A stretch of 64,000 nt of DNA, from positions 4,526,001 to 4,590,000 of the forward strand of contig CM059625.1 in the NCBI GenBank assembly GCA_030435675.1. Direction: 5' to 3'. Source of the DNA: Steinernema hermaphroditum (lineage: Eukaryota; Nematoda; Chromadorea; Rhabditida; Steinernematidae). The notes beneath the pieces are model-generated. The model was given only the letters and a program-made list of their open reading frames with translations, made no database searches and was not told the origin of the DNA. Position 1 is the first letter of the stretch. Every line of letters starts with the position of its first letter. The position numbers and the translations under genes were made by a program. Positions 50,302 to 63,556 of this stretch are shown in pieces.

Positions 50302-53300
50302 CTGCCAAACGTATTCTGCGAAGTGCAAGAAAATGACGATCTGTCACTGATCTCTGTATAACGATTGTGCTCCTTGTTTACCGAAAAAAAACTCCTATCT
50401 TCACGCGATAACAATCCCACTATATAGGGTGCGCTAGATCGGCGTCACTTCCACGAACTCGTCAACATGAACTATGCGCCCGGATCGGGAGATCAGCGAC
50501 AGTGAACAGGCTGACTGCTGGTGCAAAGGCCAATCGGAACAGTCGTGATTACGACTGATTTTGCCACATCGCGAAACAACTGATAAAGCAGTGGACGTGT
50601 CATTTCGAAAACTGAATTGTTTGTCGAACAATATCAGCACTTTTTAAAGTAACACAGTCATCAGAAGCCACGTCAGCAACATACATTCTTTGGGCACAAT
50701 TGTATTGGTGCAGAAACAAAAATTCGTCTCAAAAATAGCAACAAAAACTGTGAAAGAAACTGAACGAACATTGATAGATCGCGCTTTAGTCATATCTGGA
50801 CAAGTTTGCCACAGGGTACAATCAAATGATCAGCTTTTCTAAGGGCAAGGCACCTACCGATCGTCACTTTGCGAAGTAACCAACACCTGGCAAAATAATT
50901 TTGAAAAACAATAACAATAACAGCAAGTACAGTGCTTTCGAATGGCCATTTCATCTGGTCCACTGGGCACAGCACCTGGTCTTTGTATTAATCAGTTAAG
51001 AGTTCAATCACCAATGTCTGTGAACAGCACATTCCTGATTTAAGAAATGGCACAAACCATCAAGGCTGTATTCTTTAAGCGCATCCTAAAACACCCGACA
51101 TTTCCTGCTAAGAGCTCAGCGCTTCTGAAGTGTAAATGTCAAATCTGATCGGAGATTAGATAGATTCCGGTGTCCTAGGTGTCCTGGTGCACACCTTTTT
51201 TCTGTTGTTTTTGATTTATTAGCTAAGTACATCACTACTCCAATGGGCCTATTGCTCGGGTGACTGACTGGGTCCAGCAGTCTTCCGATCAAACCTTCTC
51301 CTCAAAAAGGAATGCCCTCTTTATCATTCAGCGAAAAGTACTAGCAGTGCGGGAATGTCAAAACCGGACGGAGCTATATAAATGCGACCGCAAAATCAGA
51401 ATAAATCAAACGTTTTAGTCTCTGTTTGTGACAAAAAGGGGGCTGTGTCATTGCACCATCTAAATCGACCACTGGATCTTTAAACATAAAAGGCAGATGT
51501 ACTGTTTCCACTCGAGAAGGCACCTTTTCAAATCTTAAAACAAATCTTAATGCGTAAAGTCTAAGCAGAAGCCGTTGGATATTGGTTTTTTGCACGGATA
51601 ATCATGGCTATCTCGTTAACAAAGGCGCGACTGTAGTACAAGCGTTTTCTAGGTGTATAGCTTGAACCAATCTCAAAAACATTAAAAAATGTTCCTACTT
51701 ATTACTTATCCAGGTCTTATTACAGTAACATTCTAAAATACAACAATAAGATTACTTCGATTGGTTCGAATTTGCAGTGGTGATTACACGATTTCGTCTG
51801 ATACATGTCTTGCAAAGATCAAGCTCCAATATCCCAGTACAAAACGAAAAACTCTGATTTAGTTAGCACAAACACAAAACGAAACATCTGTTTAATCAAG
51901 AGTTGAAGAGTGCAAAGCTGAAAAAACAGATCGCCTTCTAAACGTTCGCACTTATAAGCGAAAGCGAAAAGAGAGAGAAGAGGGTGCGTTGCCCGCTTTT
52001 TATATCATTATCTTCTCATTTACGTCACATCGTCTTGATCACTATGGTGTCGATCACCGCATAACAATGATAATTAAGTGCAGAATGGGTTGAAAGATTA
52101 GACCACTGTACACACGGAACATTGATTAAACATCGTTTTCTTTACAAGCGGACGATGTTCTGTGATATGTGAGAAACCACCGTTCGTTTCTGGGCAGAGC
52201 GATACGAATATTACAAGGACAGTGTGGTTCTGAAAGTGTTTCCAAGGTAGCCTATGAATTGGGTTATTTCAGTGGAATTACGTTTAAAAAGCCGACATTT
52301 ATCTGGTCACTAGAAGCATTTCGCCCTTCTTTCGTCTTTTCAGGCAATAAATATTCTCAAAACTCATGAAAGTTGCTTGTAGCAAACTGTTAGGTCTACT
52401 AGTTCTACAAAGCGAAGGGCAGGAGTATTACAAAGAGCACATTATGGCAAATTAAAACCAAAACAGCGTAGAAATGTCTTCCCTCAAGAAGAACGTCAAC
52501 GTCATTTGATCCAGTCACTTGGAAAAGCAAAATATTGATAAGCTAGTGCAGTCTGAGTTTATCGAGAAAAAGCCTAGTACAACCGATTGAAACAGCAATA
52601 CTCACTGTTGCGTTTCGCTGATCTGCATCCCTTGAAGATCGGCTGTTATTAGCAAAGAACTGTACTGTTAGCCTGTTTTGACGACTACGCCGATGACAAC
52701 ATAAATTGCATCAGACAGTGTTTATTTGGATAGGATGACGCCGATCTGAAATCAAAAACACTTTTTACTGTTTTTCCGAAAATAGAAGGCTAGAAGAGCT
52801 GATTGGGACGGATTACTGTTTTCCAAAGAAAGAAATCAAAAGATACGACTCAAAGATGAGGGGTTATTCCTGAAAATACAGTAATACATTAATAGTAAAA
52901 ATGGCAATGTGAAAATAAAGGAGTGCAATGGGAATATTCCCACATGATGGTCTATAAATGTAAGTGTGAATGGACAGTGGATGAAATAAGCTTATAGGCA
53001 CTTTCCAAACAGACTCGCGTTTTAAACGCTTTAGAGTAGATCACAGTTTTCGCGTAAACATGTGAACATTTCCAATATCGAACTCGCTAATTCCTTCGCT
53101 ATCAACCCAAACAATGATGATAAACTAGTGCAAATTGACTATAGCGTTCAGGTCGAGATGAACAGCTCACGTGATCGTCTAGACGATTAGACATCGAGAA
53201 CTCATATTCATGCGGTAAAGGTCGTTTTTAACATGACGTACCTGCACAGTACTACGAGGGTTGTATACGTATTGATGAGAACTAATTCAAGGGACTTCAA

Positions 53301-53999
53301 ATATGTAGCTTTTCACAAGCCATTCGATCATATCAATGTTTCAAACAGTTTCAAAAATAAATTTTCTGAATTTTTTGTTTCAATTTGTACGATTCCGTAA
53401 GTTTGGTGGCCCACCCACCCCATCCCCGAGCCAACTCATTCCACCCAACTCACCCCCGACAATTCATCCCCAGACAACTTGTCACCAACGGATTTTCCCT
53501 GGGGCTAATGCAAATCTTATCTTTGTAGCCGCAGCTTCCATTTCTTACAGAAATTTGGTGGTAGGAGCTGTGTGCGAAGCTATCAAGACAACTGGACTCA
53601 CACGTAGACGTTATCCTAAGCCAAGCTTGGATGTTCGACCCATTCCAAAAAAAATAAATACAGAGCTCGCCTGTAGCTCGTCCGCAACCTAAAATTAGTG
53701 TCCAGAAATTCCTAGTGCTGTGGCAAAGAGCGCAGACCATCATGCGGCTTAATCCGCTGCGGTTTAGTCATCGCATCCCACCCGTACTATGTGAAACAAC
53801 CCAGGACTCTCTGCGAGAAGACCTAGGATAAATTGTCGCGGGAATGAGATGTCCGGGATGGGCTGGATGGGACGGGTTGACGGTGGCACCGTTGGCTAGT
53901 GTATGTTTTTCAGTACGCACCGTAGACGTTACACTAAATCACTCGAAAAGCGATCAGGTTCGGAAAGCAGAACAAATAAGGGCTGAGGCTGGCGTTAAC
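50302..53999. other. Gene-poor stretch upstream of the foldback element
   Basis: About 3.7 kb, AT-rich, with only short scattered frames. A GC-rich patch at about 53405-53470 is low-complexity (CCACCCACCCC). No RNA gene, repeat array or conserved exon was recognised. Confidence 0.4.
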
Positions 54000-54001
54000 T
54001 C

Positions 54002-54510
54002 ACAAGGGAAGGACCCGAAGTGTGACACTCCGATTTGGCTGAAAATTTGTGGGCGTATAGCGCAGCCCGGGACTAAGAAAACGCACACAGTTTGAGCTGC
54101 TGAAAATTAGACCAAGGTACCTAAAAGAGGTCTTTAATTGTAAGGTATCCTGGTGCGATGTCCCTGAAGCCTCAAAATATACGGTATTATTGTCAGTGTT
54201 TTTCGTTTTTTAACTGGTTTTCGTGCTACAAGAACATGGTTGTTAATTTACAATGTTAATTTTCGTTCCAAATGCCGAAAACCTTAGAAAATCGGTGAAA
54301 AAAAACGAAAAACACTGACAATAATACCGTATATTTTGAGGCTTCAGGGACATCGCACCAGGGTACCTTACAATTAAAGACCTCTTTTAGGTACCTTGGT
54401 CTAATTTTCAGCAGCTCAAACTGTGTGCGTTTTCTTAGTCCCGGGCTGCGCTATACGCCCCACAAATTTTCAGCGAAATCGGAGTGTCACACTTCGGGTC
54501 CTTCCCTTGT
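54002..54510. mobile_element. Foldback/MITE-like element with about 210-bp inverted arms
   Basis: The left arm (54002-54211, starting ACAAGGGAAGGACCCGAAGT) and right arm (54298-54510) are reverse complements along their full length, with only a few mismatches and single-base indels. An 86-bp spacer (54212-54297) separates them. No protein is encoded. The arms are similar enough to suggest a recent insertion. No clear target-site duplication was found, so the family is open: a non-autonomous DNA transposon or foldback element is likely. A transcript through it would fold into a long hairpin. Confidence 0.85.
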
Positions 54511-57500
54511 CAGTCCTGACCAATTATGAATGAAACGCGTTGGTATTGAGCCACACAGACAGTTCATAAGGGACCGCTTCACTGCCACTACGCCTACAAG
54601 ACTGATAGCCCAGCAATTGTCTACAAGGTAAGACTTGAACAAAACCGATTCTATGACCAATCTTGCCGCCCGGGAGACTACTGGAACTTTACGCGCTCAG
54701 AAGTCTTGAAGTCGTTCGCAGCCGTTCAATGGCGTTGCTTATATTAAATGAAACATCGTAACTTTGACCTTTACATGATCATACTTCGTTTGTCAATTCA
54801 GATCGTCTGTGTCTTCGGTACAAATGATGTCAATGTTATTTCACAATACACTTATCAACATAAACAAAGTACGGTCAGCAAGAATTCATTGCCAAACAGT
54901 TTAGTCCTGATCACTATGATCATCGGAAGAAAATGATAACAAAGTGCAATGCGTGTGTACAAAATAAAATTCCAAAGGTGACTGTGTTAATTTTGTAATC
55001 ATGGGTAAATTTTGTGAAACTGAAAGACATTTCCCTGGGTTTAGAATGAGCCAAAAAGACTTTATGACTTCGTAATTCAATCAAGCGATATTGCTTTTCC
55101 AATCGAAAAACTCGTTTCCGGGTTCATAGGTGCTTACCGATTCTCCACACATAACAACGTAGCAATGTGCGTCATCAGGCACGTTGTCTGAACTCAACAG
55201 GCTAGGAAACAACATGGCTGGTGCGATCGAGAAAATAGCCTGGCTGCAATCAACATTGCAACCCGACAGCTGAAAAGGTTCAAAAAACGATAGCAGATGC
55301 ATGTCAAGACATGACAGACCAATATGTATCATTCAGACGAAAAAATACGCTTCATTGGCACGTCCATCTTTACCCGTGCCAACGATAGACACCACTGGCA
55401 ATCGCTTCATATTGCAGGAAATGTTCCATTTTTGACAGCAGAAATCCGTTGAGCTCAACATCGTGGCGGCACATGGTCCGGCGTACGTTCACTCAGTCGT
55501 TATTATTGAACTCCGGTGATGTCAATGAAATTTCCAGCATCGTCATGTGACCTTCGAGGTCTGCTGCTCCTCAGAGATGCTTCCACTCGTGGCTCGGCCA
55601 TGTTTTGGTGTCTCTGCACACGGCATGCGTGTATCAAAGTGTGTTTCTCTCTCTGATCCCTTCCCGCCTGATCCTCAGAGCAATTGTTTCGTATTTATTA
55701 TTGACACACTCGATTGGCGCTTGTGCCTTCCGGTCTTAGGCTGCTGTCTTCCTGAAGATTCGACTGGTTGTCATTGCGCTTTTTGAAGATGCTTGGTTTC
55801 CTGTATTTCTTCGCTGACACAATAGAAAAAGGAGTTGGAAGTTCAAGGGTTCTTGTTCGATAATTCAACTGAAAAAAAAACTTACTTTTCTTTGCATCCA
55901 ATGGTCTTTTTTCAATCTGCTATGGTAGCACTGCTTTTGAGGTACTGAGTACGTTGATTAGATTATTCACCCACTTTGTTCCCTAAAAATTCCATTTTTT
56001 GTTTTGTGTATTATTTTATGGTAGTGTATATGTACTTCGGAGCCGATACACTTTACTTATTTACGACAGCAGTGAGTAGAACGTGGCTGTTGTTAGGGAC
56101 ATTCACACATTGTTGTTGATCAACATTTTCATTTTGGATGAACTCTACTGGCTCTCTTTGACCGTTTAACAATGTATAGTGTCCTCAGCCTTTCCTTAAA
56201 ATTCTACTCGTTCGCTGTTTTTTGTTTTTGTTTTCAGGGAAGCGCTGTTTTCATTTAGATTGTCTCCTTATAGAGTCGCGTGTAATTCGACCCGGTCTTG
56301 TCCCTTGTGATTGTCCCAGGCATCTTTTCTTTTACCACTCAACCACCCGTCTTTATATTAGTCGTTTGGTCCACTCCGTTTCATACGCTATAAATACGCA
56401 TCATTCGGTTGTTAGAGACGGCGTCAAAAAAAGTTATATTTTTAATATTCACATCATCTGGAAATGTGTCGTAGGATACGTGACTCTACTTCTCGAGATG
56501 TGCTCCTCGTTCGATAAAATTTGTACCCCAATGTGCTCAGGTGTGAATTTCGAGTGGAGTGTAAAGTTCAGCCGTGCGATCGGCCATCTTTCCAGGACAT
56601 CGATCTGATTTTACTTCCGGACGGTGTCCAAATGTTGGTGTTGGAACTCTTGGCACTTTTCTTCCAGAAAAAAACCTCTCTGGTCCCGGTGGAGTGTAAT
56701 CTCTTTGGTGAAGTACGTAAGAGCTCATTCTATCACTCATCCATGGCTTTTTGCAGTTCATCACAGAGTGGATAGTTTTGACCGCTCTTCTAAGCATCAC
56801 CCATTAACAAAAAGAGGCCAGAAAGCGGTGCTCTTTCCATGACATCCCTGGTTGGCACGCAGCTCCTTTGGCCCATTCCGTTTTCTTATCCTTTTCGGTG
56901 ATTCTTCTTGTAACTCTGTAAATCCGCAGGTTCCTCGCAGAGCCGGGTTCCCCCTAGATATCTTTTTTCAAATACTCTTTATATGTAACGATCTGTATTC
57001 CTCTTCGACAAAGCTTTACTTAAACGACAGAGATCTTTCTCAACCCTTTCGTCATCAATTTGCTGAAAAGGGTTGAGAAGGTTAAGCCGATTAGATCCTG
57101 GGAGCTTCGCGGCATTTGCTATTTGCTCATGTCTGTCGGCTGTCAATGTCAATTTCTGGAATTGAGAAGCCAATTATATCGCTATTTACTCAATAAATTG
57201 ATCGCATTTCTACGCCCGCTCCAGGTGCAAATTACGCTGATAGCAAGCTGATGTGGCTTTGCACACTTTTAATCACTTGTTTTGCCGAACTAATCGATGA
57301 GCCTAATGATATCGCGGCGATGCCGTTCAAATTGTCGGCTTCCGCCGACATGGTCCTCTGAAAATAACTCTCGGTCCCCACTGCCTCCAAGCCAAACATA
57401 TTGATCTTTGACTGATGCCCCGTTCACACAGTTGTCAGCTTCACACTAAGTGCCTACCGTCGGTCGATCTTATTGTTTCTTACTTATTGACGCGGCGGCC

Positions 57501-58075
57501 ATTTTTCTTAAACACCTCGAAAAACAAGCAACTCTTCGTGTTGGCTCTTCAGCAAGCGCTTCAGCGCGATCCTTATGTGTGCGCGCTGCGAACGCCTATC
57601 GTCTCATTGTTTTATGCGTTCTCATCAAAGCCATCACATATTCTCTTCGGCGAGCCCATCGGCATTACCTATCATTTTCGCTTACTGAAAACAGTTTCAT
57701 CAAAACATGTTTACGTCAAATAGGGATTCATCTACCCTTCTATTATACATGCAGAAGTTGTGTTCTACATCTTCCACATCGAATCATGTCAAAGTAAAAA
57801 TAGACCTTGTTGTAGATTACTGATTCTTTGCACCTGAGAGAACAATGCCGTTCGTTTGGACCATGCTTTTCCTCCCAGATTACCTATATTTACCCATCTT
57901 GAGGGGCTTGTATTTAACGGGCCTTGTTTTGATCGGTCGTCGCGCCTTACCAGAAGCCATCGAAGTACATCGTCATGGCAACATTCGTGGAACCTGACCA
58001 CCTCAGCCTCATAACTTACGCGTACATTCTTGTAGGCAAGCGCAGTTGCCGAGTAGTGGCTGCCCCAATGCCAAC
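54511..58075. other. 3.6-kb region upstream of the bestrophin gene
   Basis: No complete gene was identified. One minus-strand block (55138-55269) is bounded by CCTTTTCAG and GTAAGC and is listed separately. Plus-strand frames around 56.2-57.8 kb have no consistent splice structure. Confidence 0.4.
55138..55269 (-). CDS. Orphan candidate exon, product unknown
   Basis: On the minus strand an acceptor (CCTTTTCAG) and a donor (TCG/GTAAGC) enclose 132 nt. This reads 44 codons in phase 0 without a stop (LSGCNVDCSQAIFSIAPAML then FPSLLSSDNVPDDAHCYVVM and CGES). Peptide composition is protein-like and cysteine-containing. No neighbouring exon could be joined: an upstream open piece (MKRLPVVSIVGTG) ends in the wrong phase. 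It could belong to a gene I cannot assemble, or be a pseudo-exon. Confidence 0.25.
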
Positions 58076-60609
58076 ATGACAATCAGCTACTCGGACCGTT
58101 TTCTGAAGCTCCTGTGGCGGTGGAAAGGGTCGTTGTGGAAGGCAATCTGGAAGAACCTCCTTCTCTTCCTCCTGCTCTACTACATCATCAATGTGATATA
58201 CAGGTTCCGATCACCCTAGTGGTAATGAAGCCAAATTCTGTTTAGATTTGTGCTCACAAGAGAGCAACAGGAGTCGTTCATAAAGTACGTGACGCTATTC
58301 AACGAATGGACTCGCGAAATACCACTCACTTTTCTGCTCGGTTTTTACGTCGCCATGGTGGTGAGACGCTGGTGGGAGCAGTGCCAGCTAATCAGCTGGC
58401 CCGACTCGCTTCTCTTCAACGTTTCCGCGTTAATTAGAGGCAATGACGTATGAATAATTCGCGAGCAACGGGTGCAGTTGCTAATTTTAGCCTGAAACGA
58501 GAATAATTCGACGAACGATCGCACGGTACAGTATGCTCTCGTCGGTGCTGGCGTGGAGAAGTATCTCTTTACGCGTGTTGGCGCGTTACCCCACTGAAAA
58601 TCATTTGGTTCTCAGTGGACTGATGACCAAAGACGAATTGGCGATGTTCCAGAAGATACAAGTGACGATTGACCCTCATCAGGTAGGTTACAATACAAAG
58701 CGAGAACCACTGTTTTTCTGACTAGATTTGTCTGAACAGTTTTGTTTTTTCTCTAGTGGACACTGTATTGAGATGACTACGTTACGAGCCAATGAAGAAG
58801 GTACAGGAACCGAATCCGAGAGCCATCGTTTACAAACGGGTCCCATTCCCTCCCCTTTGGGGATAGGTGTTGCGTTTGGTTGCAGTTTCTTTACAGTCAC
58901 TTGTAGCCTGCTGTGTGAGTACCATTCTTGGCGGGTTATAGTGTCTCAACGTCTCCAGGTATCATACCGCCCACAAGATTACTTGACACCAAAAAAAGCG
59001 CGAAATTGCGGACAGAAAGGTTTCTACTTCTTAAAAGTTCAAGGCGTACAGTGTCTGTTTTATATGCGCTGAAACTAGATGGCTCGTGTTTAGAGATGGT
59101 TCGTGCCACTGAATTGGATTCAAACGATGATGGTGCGGTGCTTTGAAAAAGGAACGCTCAGCCATACGAATGAACTGCGAGTCCTCCTCGACTCACTTGA
59201 GAAATATCGCCAAGGCTTCTTCCAAATGTTCATATATGACTGGATCACCATTCCTCTCGTTTACACGCAGGTAGCTTCAAGTCCATTCCGCGAACCATGT
59301 TCCGGTTTCAGGTTGCATCCATATCAGTTTACGGCTATTTCGCGTTCGCCCTCATAGGTCGACAGTTTCCAGCTCTGAATCAGCACCAGCATGTAGTTGA
59401 TCTGTACGGTTTCGCTTCGTTCTTTTCACTCATGAAGACATTCAGTTACGTCCCTGTATTCACCATTCTCCAGTTCCTTTTCTACGTTGGATGGCTCAAA
59501 GTGGGCGAGGACTTAATGTTCCCCTTCGGCGCAGACGATGAGGACATCGAGTTCAACTATATTCTCGACCGGAATCTCGAGATCGCCTACCTTATCGTCG
59601 ATGAGCTGCACAACCAAGTCCCTCCGGTCTACGTCGAGTCGTTAGAAGAAAAAGTAAAAGTAAGGAAAAGTAGAGGAATACAGTTGTCTAACCTTGTGTA
59701 TAGCTGCTGCATACCCGTGGTTCGAACAGCATGCAGAACAATCCGCCAAAGCAGCATCTCCGCAATCATCATTTTCCAGCTGGAGACCTTGAAATTCACA
59801 TTGAGAAACCCCCTGTTGGAACGAGCAAGCGTCTCAGCACGAGGGATTCTCAGAGGAAGGATCCGTCTTCTTCGCAGAAAGTCAGTTTGTAGTTTTATAG
59901 ACAAGCTACTTACACAGTTGGACATATTTTAAGAGATAGGATTTATTGGGTTGAAACATTGAAAGTGACCGTTTTTAAAAGTGTATGTCTAAAGACCACA
60001 AAAACGTTCATTTCACTTAAGGTATTCACCATTCGATTGCTCAACGTCAGTCGTCTTTTCGGGCAGGAACCGGATCCTTCCTTTTGTAGAAAGTCCGAGG
60101 CTTAAGGTCAAAAACTGTGTTGGTCTGATTTTCGACCTCTTTGCCTTGTTCTGCGTGGTTTCCTGTGATGTTTCCATTTACGGATCAGTACGGACGACAG
60201 TACGATAGGCCTGGGAGTGTGATAGATAAACAGCAAAAAAGAAATCGTTCAGCTCAAAATGGAGAGCCATTCGGTCAACGAGGGTCAACTTAAAAAATGC
60301 GGTCTCGGGCACTCGTACTTTTTGAGAATCCGAAAAGTCATGTTTTCAACATTTCGCCTCTGTTTCTGTAACGCAGAACTCGTGGAGCCGCTATGTGGGC
60401 TTAGTAGCAGTGTGTAGCAATCAATACTCCTCTAGAGAAATTCGGGTGGGCCAGACTCTACAGTCTACAGCAACCTATAACAGTGGTGGCTTCTATAGTT
60501 TGCATGATTTTTAGTTAATGAAACGAGAAGTCTCCTCATTCAGCGACCTTCATCAACTCGCCCTCGGCCCGCTGAAGAACGGCCCCAACAACGCGACCTA
60601 ATCCCGTGA
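58076..60609 (+). CDS. Bestrophin-family chloride channel
   Basis: Calcium-activated anion channel of the plasma membrane, pentameric in the family. Exons: 58076-58203, 58246-58447, 58491-58682, 59094-59270, 59312-59659, 59704-59880, 60544-60609, all in phase (429 aa). Conserved stretches are the MTISYSDR start, [49 protein letters not shown] and [20 protein letters not shown]. By alignment in my head with human BEST1, the three hydrophobic neck residues are kept as Ile68, Phe72 and Phe76. The acidic calcium-clasp run is present as GADDEDIE. The C-terminal tail after the channel core is short and basic/Ser-rich. The last exon rests on an AAA/GTCAGT donor, a CATTCAG acceptor and AATAAA at 60705. 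If that intron is retained, the protein ends three codons later (stop at 59890). The C. elegans best family is large, so no number is given. Confidence 0.93.
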
Positions 60610-60704
60610 AGCACTTGCCCAGCCCTATTCACTGAATCGCATCTCTCACGGACGCTCTTAAACGAAGACATTCCAACCGTTTTTTGTAAGTATTGCTGAC
60701 TTGA

Positions 60705-60710
60705 AATAAA
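60705..60710 (+). terminator. AATAAA polyadenylation signal of the bestrophin gene
   Basis: AATAAA lies 95 bp after the proposed stop in the last bestrophin exon. This supports 60544-60609 as a real terminal exon. Confidence 0.5.
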
Positions 60711-62099
60711 TTAATGGTCTTCACTGTGCTTTTCGATCTCCGTTGTTAGTAAAACGTCCAGTGCGTTTCGCTCGTTAAATGAAAAGATGAACTCATATGA
60801 GACTATGTACAGATTGGCACCGCACGTAAAGGTTAATCAACTTGACAAACCGGTTTGATGTGAGCCTGGAAGCCTGTCAGGTGTACTCATACTTCAGCGG
60901 GGACCTTACTAGAGAGCGTCACCTCAAACGGGCTGGAAGAATAGCTGAAACAAGGTCTGAAATTTGCCAAGAGATGCGCTATTTGAATCTCATATTCGAT
61001 CACATAGTTCGCCTTACTTAGTTACGCCTTACTTTTATCTTTGTTCAACACACTGAAAACCGAAAAGTTGAGAGGACACGATTTGGTCCAGCATCAGAAC
61101 ATATGCAACAGTTAGTGCGGATCAACGGATCAATCAATCCTCTGTTAGATTGTGACGTAGCCTTAGCATCTGTATCTCACGCTACTAAAATGCGACCAAA
61201 GAATTCATTTGTATTTCATACGAATGATGCAAGAGCAAGATCTCCGATAACAGCCGTCGATCAGTGGTCACGCATTTATTTATAGACCTTATATAACGGT
61301 GATGGAGTTGGATGGGGTCACTCTCTTTTCGGTGCCCCAAAGACGATCGGCGAGAGGTTCTACCGCGACGTCCCTGGCTTATTTTACTCGAAATCAGCTG
61401 AGATAACACTGCTTCCAACTTGATGATTTCTTTAGTTTTCTCTGATCACGTGGTTTTAATTGACCTTTTCGATGTGGTCGACCCATCTTCTCGTAAAACG
61501 TGTGATCTTGACAATCGATTCGCGAATTTAGGTTGTTTCGGAACAACACTACTTCACCAGTGCCGCGAGAAGTCTTCAATTTGCACGATGTAACGCAGTT
61601 GGTTGATTGGCTGTTTGTCTCAACTTCTCGCGTCGTGATTTCCTCCTCATTTCAACCGTTTGTTATGCTCGTTTCTCATCGCTAGCCACCACTTCGGCCT
61701 TCCCCGTACTCCTCATTCATATTCATGTTTTTGTACAGCCGCGATGTTTGTTTATTGTTTTTGGCCCATTTTTTCGCTTTAATCTGATTATCATCGTCGG
61801 TCACAGCGTACTCTGGTCACAGTTCTTGTGGACCGTTACAGTTGTGCGAGGTGTTGACAATGAAACGTCCTTGTCTTCAGGCGTCTGCTCAAAAACAACG
61901 CGCATATAAGAGAATATCACTGACGGGTTGTTCCCAGTTGGCATCGGCCCGTTTACATTCAGAATCCAGCTGCATTGCTACCTTCTGCTGCACTTTTCGC
62001 GTGACTGTCGCTGATAACAGGTCATAGGAATATTCCAACTGCTGCAGTTGCGTGTTGTTAACAAAGATCAATTAAGTGCGCGGTGTACATTCAGGTACT
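60711..62099. other. Intergenic region between bestrophin and MMACHC genes
   Basis: About 1.4 kb with no supported gene. A TTCAG acceptor at 62092-62093 lies just before the next ATG. Confidence 0.4.
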
Positions 62100-63127
62100 A
62101 TGTCCATAGAAGACGTCCTCAAATCGCTGCGCCAATCGCTTCCCGAAGGTGATGGCTTCGAATGTCATCCATTCAGAATAGGCAGCTACAACAATGCCGT
62201 TTCCTCACATTTCCAACTGACCTATCCTGCCGACACTATGGCTGTGCTCGTACTAAACAGTCCGAGAATGTTCGACATTTCCTTCCGGCGATGGTTGGTT
62301 AGCAAAGCGGAAGGTGGTGATCACAACGACGTGGCCGAACGGGTCCCAAATCCGATACAGGAATTCATTCACTCACGTTTGGATGCTGCCAAAGAGGTGA
62401 GTGTTGTGGAAATGTGCCCCATGTCTGACATTTATCGCCAAAAGTCTTAAAAAATTTCATTGCCTAAAGGAGTTTTTTGGACCGTTTCAAGAGTGAACTT
62501 CAAATGCTTTCATTGCCTGGGAATTACGCACTTTTAATGAAGGCCCATTGGGGTATCATATCGATATACATGCACTGTCCCATTTGAATGTTCCGGATGA
62601 ATATTCCCTGATTTTTAGGCGTTATCGTACGTATCCCCTTTCACAAGCGCAGTGGACGTAATCCACGACTACGAGATGACACCAAACCGACGCCCAAAAA
62701 TTCTAATGTGCACATGTGGTCACATTGCCGGTGCTGCCTACCATTACAAGCCCGAACAGGACCTAACCGAACCGCCGCCTCAGAAAATGGTAGGATCACC
62801 ATTGGTTACGGAGTTGATAATATGCTTTAGATCGGTCTGAGCCTCCATCCTCGATACGGAGGCAACTTCGCGTTCCGTGCCGTCATAATACTTCCCGACT
62901 TACCACTTCCGCCTGACTTTAAGGAGCCTGCTCCTTTGAAAGTTCTCGATACCGACACGGCCGTCCTGAAAGCGTTGGATCTGTTTAACAATCATTGGCG
63001 GGATGGTCGGTTCCGCGACGCTGGCGAGCCGGAAGAGCGATATTCCAAGCAGCAGAAGGACTACTTCGCTCGTCCTCCCGCCGAACGATGGGAAGTGATT
63101 TCCGATTGGTTCCGACCGTCTAGCTAG
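62100..63127 (+). CDS. cblc-1: MMACHC/CblC cobalamin-processing protein
   Basis: Cytosolic protein that binds vitamin B12 and removes its upper ligand (dealkylation or decyanation, using glutathione or flavin), feeding methionine synthase and methylmalonyl-CoA mutase. Three exons in phase 0: 62100-62396, 62619-62789, 62831-63127 (254 aa). Typical features are the N-terminal FECHPFRIGSYNNAV, the core TMAVLVLNSPRMFDISF, MCTCGHIAGAAYHYKP, LSLHPRYGGNFAFRAVIILP and the C-terminal FNNHWRDGRFRD..RYSKQQKDYFARPP..RWEVISDWF. Human MMACHC is 282 aa, and the C-terminal extension is missing here. The ATG lies 6 bp after ACATTCAG, which fits a trans-splice acceptor. The gene symbol follows the C. elegans orthologue. 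Confidence 0.95.
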
Positions 63128-63556
63128 ATATTAGGTTGTTTCTACGTGCTAGCAGAGTTCTATCATCGTTTGCATAAATGAATTGATGACATAAGTCGTT
63201 CAAATGGCCCATGAACTCTCATATAGAATGATAGGTTTTTGGAAAGGCTGAATACGCTGAATCACTTCGCGATCGCGTGAGCCACGTCCATTGTTATACA
63301 ATTAACGAGTCCATTATTGAGCGAATGCCGGCAGAGCCTTGCAACGTCATCGCGCAGCCATTTTCGATTTCCGCCTCGGCGGCACCCTCAAGGTACAGAG
63401 CGGCCAATCGGTGCCATGACAACTTGCCGACCCCCGTCTCAAGGCGACTAATGTTATTTCTCCGCTGCCGAACACTATCATTATAATCGAAACACACAGT
63501 TATATTCAATCCCCTCGACGACGTAGGCACTTCGTCAGATCCCCGACGGATTCGAA
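63128..63556. other. Spacer between MMACHC and the terminal membrane-protein gene
   Basis: This 429-bp interval has no supported exon. The distance is rather long for a typical nematode operon spacer, so the two genes are probably separate units on the same strand, although an operon is not excluded. Confidence 0.4.

Noticed and set aside
53336..53692. Plus-strand frame with a Pro-rich start
   Set aside because: The Pro-rich part comes from a low-complexity CCACCC run, and the rest matches nothing recognised.
56521..56775. Plus-strand frame containing DIDLILLPDGVQMLVLELLA
   Set aside because: Some splice-like borders exist, but no partner exon and no family match; not enough to call a gene.
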